DNA of 64,000 nucleotides, taken from Candidatus Aenigmatarchaeota archaeon (GTDB lineage Archaea > Aenigmatarchaeota > Aenigmatarchaeia > QMZP01). The translations under genes were made by a program, and so were the position numbers. Location: the NCBI GenBank assembly GCA_016185435.1, contig JACPNN010000023.1, positions 85,393-149,392 on the forward strand, given 5' to 3'. Positions 41,979 through 50,400 of this stretch are shown in pieces; positions within the stretch are counted from its first letter, which is position 1; the number at the start of each line of letters is the position of its first letter. The notes beneath the pieces are model-generated. The model searched no databases. It worked only from the letters and a program-made list of their open reading frames with translations, and had not been told where the DNA came from.

Positions 41979-42405
41979 GGAACATCCTCCCTATTTTTTC
42001 ATATGTCTCCCTGCTGAGTCCGGTGAAATGTCTGCTATTGAAATTCTCATAATCCTTAATGAAATACTCCTCCCATTTCCACTTCTTCCCATAATGCGCC
42101 AGCATCAGATACATGTCGAGCTTGTCGGCCATTTTCGCAATTTTCGCCTCTTTTGTCTTCCCTTCCTCAAATTCAAGGAAAAGATCCACAATTTCCTTCT
42201 GCATTTTTTCAGGGAGATTTTTTATTGCCGTTTTCAGCCCTTCCAGCTCCATTTTTTTTTCAAACATCCTGTCAAAAGGAGTGATATCCCCGGACACCGC
42301 TTCCCCCAAATCATGGAAGACAGCCATTTTCAAGAGCTTTGTTTCATCTAGCCTGTAGAACTGCAGCAAATTATCGGCATCCATAGATATAGTTCCCCAC
42401 GCCAA
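41968..42405 (-). CDS. HD-domain protein, HDDC2/YfbR-like, N-terminus missing
   Basis: Predicted 5'-nucleotidase of the HD superfamily: KMAVFHDLGEAVSGDITPFD carries the HD pair. The first metal-binding His of the family lies about 36 residues earlier. A His at that spacing does exist (PAHRLPLILAWG) but upstream of the only usable start, a TTG at 42405; the same frame runs back to the TAG stop of L5. So the gene begins oddly, directly after and in frame with L5. It may be truncated. Confidence 0.7.
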   Translation of the reverse strand: MAWGTISMDADNLLQFYRLDETKLLKMAVFHDLGEAVSGDITPFDRMFEKKMELEGLKTAIKNLPEKMQKEIVDLFLEFEEGKTKEAKIAKMADKLDMYLMLAHYGKKWKWEEYFIKDYENFNSRHFTGLSRETYEKIGRMFHEV

Positions 42406-42435
42406 TATTAATGGCAGCCGGTGCGCAGGCCCAGT

Positions 42436-42951
42436 CTATTGCTCCTTCTTCTCAATCGCTACCCCAAAAGTCCTGCTGACGAAATCCATGGCATCCTCTT
42501 TGGTAATCAGGTGCCTCTTGCCAATCTTTGAGGCTATCTTCCTCCTCTTCACCCTGTAGCCCGGCCTTTCCAGGGTGACAGAAACATCCATCCCAAGTAT
42601 GCCTATTTCTGGATCATATTTGACCCCGGGAACATGGATGTATTCCTCTATTCCAAACGAAAAATTGCCTGTAGAATCGAAATTTGTTTTCAGGAGCCTG
42701 TTCTCTTTGGATTCCAGGAACCTTTTCAGCAGTTCCGTGGCTTCCTTCCCCCTCAGCGTGACCTTCGCCCCTATGGGCTTCCCCTTTGGGGTTCCAAAAG
42801 TGGTCCTTGATTTTGTTTTTGTCAGCACGATCTTTTTGCCAGTCAGCCTTTCCAGCACGATCCTCGCTTTGTCGAGCTTCTCAGGGGCAGAACCCATGCC
42901 AATATTCAGGGTAAGCTTTCCAACCCTTATCTCCCTCATTTTTTCGCTCAT
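42436..42951 (-). CDS. rpl5: 50S ribosomal protein L5
   Basis: 5S rRNA-binding protein, 171 residues. KLTLNIGMGSAPEKLDKAR, TKTKSRTTFGTPKGKPIGA and FSFGIEEYIHVPGVKYDPEI are family blocks. It overlaps S4e by 4 bases. Its TAG stop is followed in frame by the HD-domain sequence. Confidence 0.96.
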   Translation of the reverse strand: MSEKMREIRVGKLTLNIGMGSAPEKLDKARIVLERLTGKKIVLTKTKSRTTFGTPKGKPIGAKVTLRGKEATELLKRFLESKENRLLKTNFDSTGNFSFGIEEYIHVPGVKYDPEIGILGMDVSVTLERPGYRVKRRKIASKIGKRHLITKEDAMDFVSRTFGVAIEKKEQ

Positions 42952-43673
42952 GGCTTGCTCCTCCTGGGCTTCCTTTCAAGAGCAGTCGGATGTGACATCC
43001 CCGGCGGCAAAGCCATAACATATTCCTTAACTGTCTTCACTTCCTTTCCATCAGCATCAAGCGTCACAGTGCTCTGCTCAAGCATGTACTTCCTGCTTTT
43101 CACCGCCTTAACGGTTCCCTCCGCGCCTGCATTAGAGCCTGCTATGACAATGGCATTCTTTCCTGCCTCAAGCTTATGGTGCCCGATCATCTTCTGTTTC
43201 GGCACTTCTATTACAACTGTGTCAAGCCTTGAAATCTTATTGTCCGCAAGCATTGCCCTTCCGTCATGCAGGCCTATCTGTATCCTGCCCCCTTTCAGCG
43301 TTTTCTTGGATTCCACCCTGCACGGCTTTGACTTTCCGTCCTCCTCCCTTATCTCTGCCAGCTTCAGTCCATATGAGGAAGGCATAAGCCTGAAATGCAT
43401 GCCTGCAGACGGTATGGAGACTGAATCAAAAAGCCCGGCTGTATAGTTAGGCTCCCTGATAACTTTGCCGTCCACAAGCAGCTTGCCGGAAAAAATTATT
43501 TTCCTTGCTTCCCTGGCGTTTTCAGCGAAATGCAATATATCCCTCACGATCAGAATCAGCGGCATCCCTCTCGAAACAGAATGCGGCCCCGGCCTTGGCT
43601 TGGGGGCAAAAATATTCCCCTTCACCTTCAGCGGCCATGAGGCCGGCATGGCAAGCCTTTTAAGGTGTCCCAT
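42948..43673 (-). CDS. rps4e: 30S ribosomal protein S4e
   Basis: Archaeal/eukaryotic small-subunit protein, 241 residues: N-terminal HLKRLAMPASWPLKVKGN, an S4-like RNA-binding segment (ILHFAENAREARKIIFSGKL) and a C-terminal KOW part. It follows L24 by 2 bases, the standard spc order. Confidence 0.96.
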   Translation of the reverse strand: MGHLKRLAMPASWPLKVKGNIFAPKPRPGPHSVSRGMPLILIVRDILHFAENAREARKIIFSGKLLVDGKVIREPNYTAGLFDSVSIPSAGMHFRLMPSSYGLKLAEIREEDGKSKPCRVESKKTLKGGRIQIGLHDGRAMLADNKISRLDTVVIEVPKQKMIGHHKLEAGKNAIVIAGSNAGAEGTVKAVKSRKYMLEQSTVTLDADGKEVKTVKEYVMALPPGMSHPTALERKPRRSKP

Positions 43674-43675
43674 AA

Positions 43676-44152
43676 TTACTTGGCCTCCTTTGCAGGCAGG
43701 ACGGTTTTCTCTTTTTGCTTCTCATCCCTTTTCAAGTTTTCCTTAATTTCATCTTTCTTTAAGTTTTTCTTCCCCTTCCTTTCAAGCAATGCCTGCCTCC
43801 TCTTGTCATCCAGATTGAGCTCGACAATGGTAAGCCTGCTGGCCCTGAAAAACTTTGGGACTTCTGAGCCGTCTGTTTTCTTGACCTTTATCCCTTCAAT
43901 AGACGCCCTTGAACTCTTGGTGTCAACGGACTCGACCTTGCCTCTCATATGCTTCATGCCGCCCCTTGCAATCAAGACAAAATCGCCTTTCCTCAGGGGC
44001 AGGCTCCTTGTTCTGTACCTGGCCCTCAATTCCTTGCTAAGATGCGAAGAAAGAAACTTATGCCTGGCATGCAGAGGCGCATTGTACCTGAATTTCCTCT
44101 GCTTCCTCGTCTGCGTGCTTGACGCCCATTTGCGGCTCCATTGCTGCTTCAT
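43676..44152 (-). CDS. rpl24: 50S ribosomal protein L24
   Basis: Assembly-initiating large-subunit protein, 158 residues from the ATG at 44152. The N-terminus has RYNAPLHARHKFLSSHLSKE, then the KOW motif RKGDFVLIARGGMKHMRGKV. A Lys/Glu-rich tail of about 40 residues follows. Confidence 0.95.
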   Translation of the reverse strand: MKQQWSRKWASSTQTRKQRKFRYNAPLHARHKFLSSHLSKELRARYRTRSLPLRKGDFVLIARGGMKHMRGKVESVDTKSSRASIEGIKVKKTDGSEVPKFFRASRLTIVELNLDDKRRQALLERKGKKNLKKDEIKENLKRDEKQKEKTVLPAKEAK

Positions 44153-44248
44153 AATTATCACGAATGCAGTGATAGAATGGAATAATAACTATTAATGTGC
44201 CTTAAATAGCTTTTATGCTTTCGGTTCTTCATGAAAATGAAATCAGTC

Positions 44249-44578
44249 TTATCTTACTTTGCTGCCAGCAGGAATCTCCCTGTCCGGATGCATCAGCACA
44301 GGCTTCCCATTTCCGTCTGTTGCAGCCAATATCATCCCCTGGCTCTCTATGCCTCTGATCCTCTTCGGCTCCAGATTGACAAGCATGGGTATCTTCTTCC
44401 CTATAATATCTTCGGGAGAATACTCTCCGGCAATGCCGGCCACAAGCTGCCTTTTCTGGCCCCCAAGATCCACTTCCAGCTTAAGCAATTTATCGGCATC
44501 AGGAACCTTCTCGGCAGACAGAATTTCAGCTATCCTTATCTCCACTTTCTGCCATTCCTCAAAGGAAAGGCTGGTCAT
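44249..44578 (-). CDS. Methionyl-tRNA synthetase beta-like tRNA-binding protein
   Basis: A 109-residue EMAP-type OB-fold domain: KVEIRIAEILSAEKVPDADK, QLVAGIAGEYSPEDIIGK and the LVNLEPKRIRGIESQGM block. In archaea this domain is either the end of MetRS or a separate beta subunit; here it stands alone. It is upstream of L24 on the same strand, within the disturbed L14-L24 junction. Confidence 0.9.
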   Translation of the reverse strand: MTSLSFEEWQKVEIRIAEILSAEKVPDADKLLKLEVDLGGQKRQLVAGIAGEYSPEDIIGKKIPMLVNLEPKRIRGIESQGMILAATDGNGKPVLMHPDREIPAGSKVR

Positions 44579-44678
44579 ATTCAGCAAATCATCTTAACTG
44601 TTCTTGGATTTAAATTCATCAAGTGTCAGGGCGCATAATTTTCTCCCCACTTTTTATGTTCATAACCTAAGCAATAAT

Positions 44679-45356
44679 ATGCCCAAAAACCGGGTCGCTC
44701 TATTTGATCTTGATGGCGTATTAGCTGACAACACTAACGTCTCCCTCTCTGCAGACATGGCCGCTATGGAGATTTTTTCTCTGGAAGCAGGGGAAAGACC
44801 AGAAACACTTTACAGCATGTTTGATATTCTAAAGAGCGAAGCCATCAGAACCGATCCTTATGATAGAGGCAGACTACACCTTTATGAAAAACTTGCCATG
44901 CTTATAGGAGCCAGAAACTATCTTGACGCATACAGGGCCTTTTGCCAGACAATTGAAAGAAATACAAGGCCAACTGAAATCTTTGGTCATCTTTACCCGC
45001 TGATCATTAATGCTGCTTCTGACTCATTTATAGTCACTGACAATCAGACGGATACAGCATACCTCAAGTTAAGAAAATTGAACTTGGCTTTGCCATCAGA
45101 GTCTGTTGTGACGTCTAAGACTATTGGAAGGCGAAAAAGAGAGGAAGAATATTGGACCAAACTATTTGAACTTATAGGTGCCTATCCAGAAAGATGCGTA
45201 GTGCTTGGGGACAGTGAAGCGAGAGATATAAGACATCCAAAAAATTTAGGCGCAATGACTGTTCTGTATTCAGATTCAGCATCATCTGACAATTCAAGAG
45301 CAGACATTCATGTCAGAAGCCCTATTGACGTAAGGAAAGTCTTGAGGAACATATAG
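44679..45356 (+). CDS. HAD-family hydrolase
   Basis: A 225-residue phosphatase-like protein from the ATG at 44679. HAD motif I is VALFDLDGVLADN, motif II VTDNQTD, Lys motif KTIGRRKREEEY, and motif IV VVLGDSEARDI. An all-helical cap lies between. The gene is AT-richer than its ribosomal neighbours and on the opposite strand. The substrate is unknown. Confidence 0.85.
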   Translation: MPKNRVALFDLDGVLADNTNVSLSADMAAMEIFSLEAGERPETLYSMFDILKSEAIRTDPYDRGRLHLYEKLAMLIGARNYLDAYRAFCQTIERNTRPTEIFGHLYPLIINAASDSFIVTDNQTDTAYLKLRKLNLALPSESVVTSKTIGRRKREEEYWTKLFELIGAYPERCVVLGDSEARDIRHPKNLGAMTVLYSDSASSDNSRADIHVRSPIDVRKVLRNI

Positions 45357-45390
45357 GCTCTTATTTTAATTCTTCCTCTATAATAACCAC

Positions 45391-46014
45391 ATGACCCTCT
45401 ACAGGAACAGGGAGATGTTTCAGAGGCTTTCGATCAGCATAGGGCTGTTTTTCAGCAGGCTTGGCCTTACGCCAAACCAGTGGTCCGTATTTTCTATAGC
45501 GCCTGCAATTGTTTCTGTCTATTTCATCCTCCAGAAAGACTTTTTGCCGGCATCCGTCCTTTTCGGAATATCCGCATTCTTCGACATCATCGACGGCTCA
45601 GTGGCACGAGTTACGGGAAGAGTCACAATAAAGGGGGCCTATCTGGACACCATCGTTGACCGGTATGTGGAGTTTCTGATAATACTTTCCCTCATCCTTA
45701 TAGATGTCCCAAGGCCATCGGACTTCATCGGCTTCCTCCCGCCGCTCCCCTTTTCTTTCTGGGTCGCAGCCTATCTCTTCGGCAGCCTGATGACGACCTA
45801 TGCAAAGGCCGCTGCCATGGAAAAAAGGCTTGTGGAGAAGGAGATCAAAGGCGGTTTACTGGAAAGGGCAGAAAGAATGGTAATATTGTTTTTTGCAATT
45901 CTGCTGGCATCATATAATATTATTTTCCTCAGCATAGCAATAACAATTCTTGCCCTGCTCGCGAACATAACGGCACTGCAGAGGATATGGACTGGAATGA
46001 ATAATCAGGAATAA
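45391..46014 (+). CDS. CDP-alcohol phosphatidyltransferase family protein
   Basis: A 207-residue membrane enzyme with the motif D-x2-DG-x2-AR-x8-G-x3-D-x3-D (from DIIDGSVAR to DTIVD). Six or so hydrophobic helices. It resembles archaetidylinositol-phosphate synthase-type enzymes that attach a polar head group to CDP-archaeol; the acceptor is not determined. It lies in the L14-L24 gap with the HAD gene in the same direction. Confidence 0.88.
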   Translation: MTLYRNREMFQRLSISIGLFFSRLGLTPNQWSVFSIAPAIVSVYFILQKDFLPASVLFGISAFFDIIDGSVARVTGRVTIKGAYLDTIVDRYVEFLIILSLILIDVPRPSDFIGFLPPLPFSFWVAAYLFGSLMTTYAKAAAMEKRLVEKEIKGGLLERAERMVILFFAILLASYNIIFLSIAITILALLANITALQRIWTGMNNQE

Positions 46015-46607
46015 AATACATATAGCCTCTGATACTCTTCAATCACGTCGTCCAGCGCATGCAGATTTTTCTTCAGCCCCGCTGATCTCAATCTTCCGGC
46101 AGAGCCTGTATAGTATTTGTGATTGGAAAGCAGGCCTTTCAAATGCAAGAGCCAATCTAAGCCCTGTTTGGCGTGTTCCTCCTTCCTTACAGATTCCGCC
46201 CTTATCCAGAAATCAGGCCTCCCCAGATTGTCGATGTCCGCATCCAGAAAAAGTTTTTCCAGGAGATCACCGGGATTGGCAGGATCCTGTGAGGATCTTA
46301 TGACCCTGCAGACTTCTCTTATTTCGCTCTCTGAATAGCAATAATGTGGCAGGACAAAGGCAGCTACGCAAGCTGACATTTCCTCATGCCCCTCTCTTCC
46401 GTAAATCATGCCAATCTCATGGAGAAGCAAAGATGTATGCAGCAGCTTCTCCTCCTGCTCTCCTATACCCTCCATCCTTCCGTACATCACTCCAGAACCC
46501 AGCGCATCCAGAACATGGCTGACATTGTGGTACTCGAAAATCAGATGCCTCTTCTGGAAATCCGCCGCATCCTTCATCAATCGCCTGTCAATCCTATGCC
46601 CCTCCAT
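46005..46607 (-). CDS. HD-superfamily phosphohydrolase
   Basis: A 200-residue protein with the HD pattern: EYHNVSHVLDA, LLLHEIGMIYG, GHEEMSACVAAFVLP and LDADIDNLG. The usual His-Asp pair reads His-Glu here. The start at 46607 has a GGGAG-type ribosome site; a GTG at 46667 overlapping L14 by 4 bases is an alternative that would couple it to L14. Confidence 0.82.
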   Translation of the reverse strand: MEGHRIDRRLMKDAADFQKRHLIFEYHNVSHVLDALGSGVMYGRMEGIGEQEEKLLHTSLLLHEIGMIYGREGHEEMSACVAAFVLPHYCYSESEIREVCRVIRSSQDPANPGDLLEKLFLDADIDNLGRPDFWIRAESVRKEEHAKQGLDWLLHLKGLLSNHKYYTGSAGRLRSAGLKKNLHALDDVIEEYQRLYVFYS

Positions 46608-46663
46608 AACCAGCTCCCTGATGCAGAAACATTGAAAGCAAGAAATTTGAATGAAATGGCCAT

Positions 46664-47062
46664 TCACGCAATGAACGCGGCCAGCTTTGCTATCTGGGGG
46701 AACCTTTCCACAGCCTCTTTGGCGACAGGCCCTTTAATCAGCGTGCCTTTGGGCATGAACTTTTCATCCACCACAATGGCCGCATTGTCTTCAAAAGCAA
46801 TCCTCATGCCATTCGGCCTTTTGTACTCCTTCTTCTGCCTGATTATGACTGCCTGGAATATCTGGTGCCTCACCTTCTCATCGCCCTTGTAGATCCTGCA
46901 CCACACCAGGCCTGCAACGCCAGCCCTGTGCTGCGTTCTCTTTCTTCCCTTGTAGCTCCTGACGGCTATTATCTGCAGCTCCTTCGCCCCTGAATTGTCC
47001 GCACAGGTAAGTATGGCCCCCTTGTTCAAAGCCAGTGTTATTTTTCCGGAAACGCCTTTCAT
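46664..47062 (-). CDS. rpl14: 50S ribosomal protein L14
   Basis: A 132-residue protein with the L14 blocks GAILTCADNSGAKELQIIAV, AGVAGLVWCRIYKGDEKVRH and the C-terminal GPVAKEAVERFPQIAKLA. Its upstream region carries the hairpin-rich repeat. Confidence 0.96.
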   Translation of the reverse strand: MKGVSGKITLALNKGAILTCADNSGAKELQIIAVRSYKGRKRTQHRAGVAGLVWCRIYKGDEKVRHQIFQAVIIRQKKEYKRPNGMRIAFEDNAAIVVDEKFMPKGTLIKGPVAKEAVERFPQIAKLAAFIA

Positions 47063-47530
47063 ATAAACCTTTTATATAAACCTTCGGTTTTATAAATCCA
47101 AAAGGTTTAATCCAAAAACTACCCTTCTTTTCCAAAAGAAGGGTAAGTTATCCAAGAAAAGGCATTACAGATGTCAACATCTGTAATCAGAGGGAAGTAA
47201 ACCATAGAAGAAAACCTTTTAGAACCGAGCATATCAAAAGGTTTTATCCAAAAGGGTTTTTGATTGAACTTTTTAACAATTATAGTTGGAAAAAGTTCAT
47301 GGGAAAGGTTTAATCCAAAACCTTTACGGATTTCCCTTATATTCCCTCTAATCTGAGGGATGTAGTATAGGCTTTTCTTCCAAAGAAAAGCCCATCCGGC
47401 AAAAGAAGGATATACCAACGATAAGCATATCCTTCGGTTGCTGGGGGTTGATAAGGGCCCGCAGAGGCCCTTATTGGGATACCTCCCTTCTGCGCAAAGG
47501 TTTAATCCAAAACCTTCCTCCCAACCGTAA
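47063..47530. repeat. Hairpin-rich repeat array before L14
   Basis: No gene in this 468-base stretch. It is a chain of near-perfect hairpins: TACCCTTCTTTT/AAAAGAAGGGTA (47119-47144), ATTACAGATGT/ACATCTGTAAT (47164-47188), AAAACCTTTT/AAAAGGTTTT (about 47212-47246), GAACTTTTT/AAAAAGTTC (about 47266-47299). AAGGTTTAATCCAAAACCTT occurs two to three times. 47355-47495 is repeated at 58341-58541, and 47121-47169 resembles 51231-51280. It may form a structured leader or be a mobile noncoding element. Confidence 0.75.
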
Positions 47531-47559
47531 TATGTGGCTGGTTGATTTATAAATGCTTT

Positions 47560-47820
47560 TCAGAGGAGAGCATGGTCATACGGCTCTATCTTTTCAGCCT
47601 GCCTCTTGCCCCAGAAGATCTTATAAGTGATCCTCACATTGCGTCCTACAATCCTGTCTTCCTCCCCATCAATTTCCGCCCACAGCGGCTTCTTGAACAC
47701 ATAATACTTTTCCCCATCTGCCGTGAGGCAGTAGTTGGGCGGCACGCCCCCGATAGTTCTCGCATGCCTTCTGATTTTGCTTACTGTTACAATAGTCTCA
47801 AAAGGCTCATCAATGTGCAT
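47560..47820 (-). CDS. Hypothetical protein between S17 and L14
   Basis: An 86-residue, beta-rich basic protein (FETIVTVSKIRRHARTIGG, GRNVRITYKIFWGKRQAEK). I do not recognise it as any ribosomal protein. It lies between the repeat array and a HAD pseudogene. Confidence 0.6.
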   Translation of the reverse strand: MHIDEPFETIVTVSKIRRHARTIGGVPPNYCLTADGEKYYVFKKPLWAEIDGEEDRIVGRNVRITYKIFWGKRQAEKIEPYDHALL

Positions 47821-47853
47821 AAAGAAAATTGCCGACCAGGAATTAAATTTGCC

Positions 47854-48142
47854 CTATATCCTCCTGTCAGGCTTCCTCATCCCCTCATGGCAGGAGAACA
47901 CCACTGCATCAAAGAAACCATATTGTTTTTCAGTATCCACTTCCTTGCAAACAAGCTCCCAGAATCTATCTTCTGTGATACTTCCTTTCTGAAATTCCCT
48001 GCCAAATCTTTCAGCAGATTCCCTGAAAATGCCAGCAGGAACACCCAGAACACTTGCACAGTATGCATAAACCTTCGGCGGGGGGGGGGAAATCTGTCAG
48101 CGTGCCTTCTCAGTCAAAGATTACAGCTTCTATGGTTTCCAT
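47854..48142 (-). pseudogene. Degraded HAD-family phosphatase
   Basis: The start encodes METIEAVIFD followed by TGA and EGTLTDF, a HAD motif I with the second key residue region interrupted by a stop. After a ten-base G run (48080-48089) the frame shifts and continues as KVYAYCASVLGVPAGIFRES, then SITEDRFWELVCKEV and FFDAVVFSCHEGMRKPDRRI. The middle of the protein, with the usual second motif region, is missing. A dead gene within the ribosomal operon. Confidence 0.8.
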
Positions 48143-48179
48143 ATCTATGGGAATATAATCAGCCTGCGCCTTAAAACAG

Positions 48180-48503
48180 TTATTTCGCAAACCCGACAAT
48201 CACAAAGTGTTTGGTCTTGCTGATGGGTCTGCACTCAGCTATCACAACCCTGTCCCCCTCTTTCGCATGCAGGCAGGGCGGATTATGGGCCGGAATCCGG
48301 CTGGTTCTCCTCTCATACCTCTCGTATTTGGGTATATGGAAATGATAGCCAAACTCTATGGCTGCGGTATTATGCGCCTTTGCGCTTTTCACAATGCCCT
48401 CAAAAACCTTTCCCCTGATGGCTATGCTGCCATGCCAGGCGCAATACCTGTCGCTGCACTTGCCTCCGGGAGCTTTCACATCAAGGCCTATTGAGTGTTT
48501 CAT
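48180..48503 (-). CDS. rps17: 30S ribosomal protein S17
   Basis: A 107-residue OB-fold protein: FEGIVKSAKAHNTAAIEFGY and the YERYERRTSRIPAHNPPCLH block typical of archaeal S17, then KEGDRVVIAECRPISKTKHF. It follows Rpp29 in the usual order. Confidence 0.96.
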   Translation of the reverse strand: MKHSIGLDVKAPGGKCSDRYCAWHGSIAIRGKVFEGIVKSAKAHNTAAIEFGYHFHIPKYERYERRTSRIPAHNPPCLHAKEGDRVVIAECRPISKTKHFVIVGFAK

Positions 48504-48598
48504 AATGAATATAAACGATATATGATGCTGGCATATTTATAAACCTGAACATATGGACACGTATCCTCTCTACCGTCCTACTCCCCTCCTATTACCCA

Positions 48599-48880
48599 TC
48601 ACCACTTCCTGAGCTTCCTCTTGATCCTGTCCTCAGGCCTTGAAACAATTATCTTCCCGTCGACCCTGACGCCTTCGCCTGAAGGCAGCCTGAAGCTGAA
48701 TGTCGCAGATTCCTTGGCAATCCTTTTGTCCCCTTTTGCCGTCCTTATCACGAGCATGTTCCTTGTCTCATCAATCACTGCCCCTTCCATGCCTTCCATT
48801 TTCTTGTCTGTGCAGTATACAATACCGACATCTAAGCCTATCAGCTCGTGCCTCACCAGGTTTCTCGGCGTTATCGGCAT
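48599..48880 (-). CDS. rnp1: RNase P protein component 1 (Rpp29)
   Basis: Archaeal Rpp29, an RNase P subunit that helps process the 5' end of tRNA. The 93-residue product from the ATG at 48880 has the fold signature NLVRHELIGLDVGIV, EGAVIDETRNMLVIRT and ATFSFRLPSGEGVRVDGKII. It normally lies between aIF1 and S17, as here. Confidence 0.95.
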   Translation of the reverse strand: MPITPRNLVRHELIGLDVGIVYCTDKKMEGMEGAVIDETRNMLVIRTAKGDKRIAKESATFSFRLPSGEGVRVDGKIIVSRPEDRIKRKLRKW

Positions 48881-48917
48881 ATTCCCATGATATTCAGAAT
48901 CCAATAGGAAACACTAT

Positions 48918-49220
48918 CTACCCAACCTCTATCTGCTCCGCTGCATACCCCATTCTTATCAGTATGCTTTTCACCCTGTCGGTGTGGCTGCCCTGCAGCT
49001 CTATCATGCCTTCCTTGAATGTCCCTCCGCAGGCGAGCCTTGTCTTCAGTTCCTTCAGCACATCCTTGGCATTCGCATCCTCCCCTATCCCTTTGACTAG
49101 CGTGACCATCTTCCCGTACCTTTTGGGAACTTCAGAAACAGTTATCTTTTCCTTTTCTTTCTCGAGTGCGGCGCATACACAAAGTTCCTTGGCAAGGCCG
49201 CATTTCGGGCATATTGTCAT
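48918..49220 (-). CDS. Translation initiation factor aIF1 (SUI1)
   Basis: Start-site selection factor, 100 residues. An N-terminal zinc-knuckle-like part (CPKCGLAKELCVC) is followed by the SUI1 domain with KMVTLVKGIGEDANAKDVLK, RLACGGTFKEGMIELQGSH. The position between L29 and Rpp29 is standard. Confidence 0.95.
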   Translation of the reverse strand: MTICPKCGLAKELCVCAALEKEKEKITVSEVPKRYGKMVTLVKGIGEDANAKDVLKELKTRLACGGTFKEGMIELQGSHTDRVKSILIRMGYAAEQIEVG

Positions 49221-49338
49221 TGTCGCTTTCAGAGCCTCCTAGATAATGCTATCAGGCTATATTCTATCATGCCTCGGTTCTATATAAACCTTTATCGCAA
49301 GAGATCCAGAACCTTATCGGTCTTCGCCAGCCCCAAAA

Positions 49339-49536
49339 TCAGACAACATCCTTTCTCATTGTCTTTATCCTTGCTATCGTCTTCCTCATCTCCCTTATCT
49401 TCCCTGGAGACTTGACAGAGGAGCCTATCTGCACATTGGCCTTTTCCTTGGCCAGCTCCAGGCTTATTTCCTGCAGCCTTTTATCTATCTCCTTCCTGTC
49501 CATCTGCCTGATCTCCTTTTTCCTCAGAATGGCCAT
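49339..49536 (-). CDS. rpl29: 50S ribosomal protein L29
   Basis: A 65-residue two-helix protein: LRKKEIRQMDRKEIDKRLQE and the conserved GSSVKSPGKIREMRKTIARI. It follows S3 by 4 bases. Confidence 0.96.
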   Translation of the reverse strand: MAILRKKEIRQMDRKEIDKRLQEISLELAKEKANVQIGSSVKSPGKIREMRKTIARIKTMRKDVV

Positions 49537-49540
49537 AATC

Positions 49541-50224
49541 CTAAACCTTCTCCTCTTTGGGGCCGGCCCCCTCTTCAGGCAGGCCCTTCACAAGCTTTTC
49601 CACCTCTTCCTTCGCTTTCATTTCCTTCTCATCCCTCTTCGAATAGACAGGCTTGCCTGTTATGTCCAGGGCAAACCTCAGTATCCTTACCCTTATCCCT
49701 ATCTTTCCGGGCTTTGTCTGGGCCTCCTCGAAGCCCTCATCCACAAGGGTTTTTGAATACTCTCCTGAATGTATTATTGTGCCTTCAATGAACTTGGCCC
49801 TGCTTGATTTTGCCCCGCCAAGCTTTCCCGCTATGACTATCTCAGCGCCTACAGCTCCGGCCTGCAGTACCCTCTTGACAGTAAGGTTGCCTATCTTCTT
49901 GTAGCTGTAACCCTTCTCAAGGGCTGATTTTATCTGCTTGGCGACTATCTTCGCATCCGTGTCGGGGTTGCTTATCTCCTTGACGTCTATCTGGGGGTTC
50001 TCGAGCTTGAACTGCTGCTTCAGGGCCTCTGTGATGCTATCGATGTTCCTTCCCCCCCTTCCTATTATCTTGCCCGGCTTGTTCGTGTATATGATAATCT
50101 TTATCCCCAGAGGAGTGGCCTGCAGCTCTATGTGGCTGTAATCGCCGGCAGGAAAGCTCTTCCTGATGTAATCCTCAATCCTGCTCTGCCTCCTGCCCAG
50201 TTCGACGAAATATTTGTTAAGCAT
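49541..50224 (-). CDS. rps3: 30S ribosomal protein S3
   Basis: A 227-residue protein with an N-terminal KH domain (KPGKIIGRGGRNIDSITEAL) and the S3 C-terminal domain (VEIVIAGKLGGAKSSRAKFI-like). A short charged tail follows. Its start overlaps the 60-residue gene upstream by 8 bases. Confidence 0.96.
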   Translation of the reverse strand: MLNKYFVELGRRQSRIEDYIRKSFPAGDYSHIELQATPLGIKIIIYTNKPGKIIGRGGRNIDSITEALKQQFKLENPQIDVKEISNPDTDAKIVAKQIKSALEKGYSYKKIGNLTVKRVLQAGAVGAEIVIAGKLGGAKSSRAKFIEGTIIHSGEYSKTLVDEGFEEAQTKPGKIGIRVRILRFALDITGKPVYSKRDEKEMKAKEEVEKLVKGLPEEGAGPKEEKV

Positions 50225-50399
50225 AGACCTTTATCACCGGCTTGTATTGTCCAGAGAAGCCGCTCTTTCTGTAAGGAGCAGCAATCTCAAATACATTTTC
50301 TGTCACTTTTGTTTTTCTTTCAGCGCCCATTCTTTCCACTATACGGACAGCTTCATCAAAATCAGTTGTCCTATAGACGGTCGTAATTTTCCATGTCAT
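50217..50399 (-). CDS. 60-residue protein between L22 and S3
   Basis: A small frame starting at the ATG at 50399, which overlaps S3 by 8 bases and nearly touches the L22 stop at 50401. The tight overlaps at both ends suggest it is translated as part of the operon. The sequence (RTTDFDEAVRIVERMGAERK, then APYRKSGFSGQYKPVIKVYA) is unknown to me. Archaeal operons normally have S3 directly after L22. Confidence 0.7.
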   Translation of the reverse strand: MTWKITTVYRTTDFDEAVRIVERMGAERKTKVTENVFEIAAPYRKSGFSGQYKPVIKVYA

Positions 50400-50400
50400 A

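Noticed and set aside
42436..42951. Reading L5 plus HD as one natural fusion gene
   Set aside because: A TAG stop separates them and L5 ends at its normal length; readthrough remains only a hypothesis.
47119..47418. A 99-residue minus-strand open frame within the repeat array
   Set aside because: It is made of hairpin repeats, and its start (VYPSFAGWAFLWKKSLYYIP) recurs within the other repeat copy, so it is the translation of a noncoding repeat.
47560..47820. Assigning the 86-residue gene as a ribosomal protein because of its place
   Set aside because: No ribosomal family signature could be seen.
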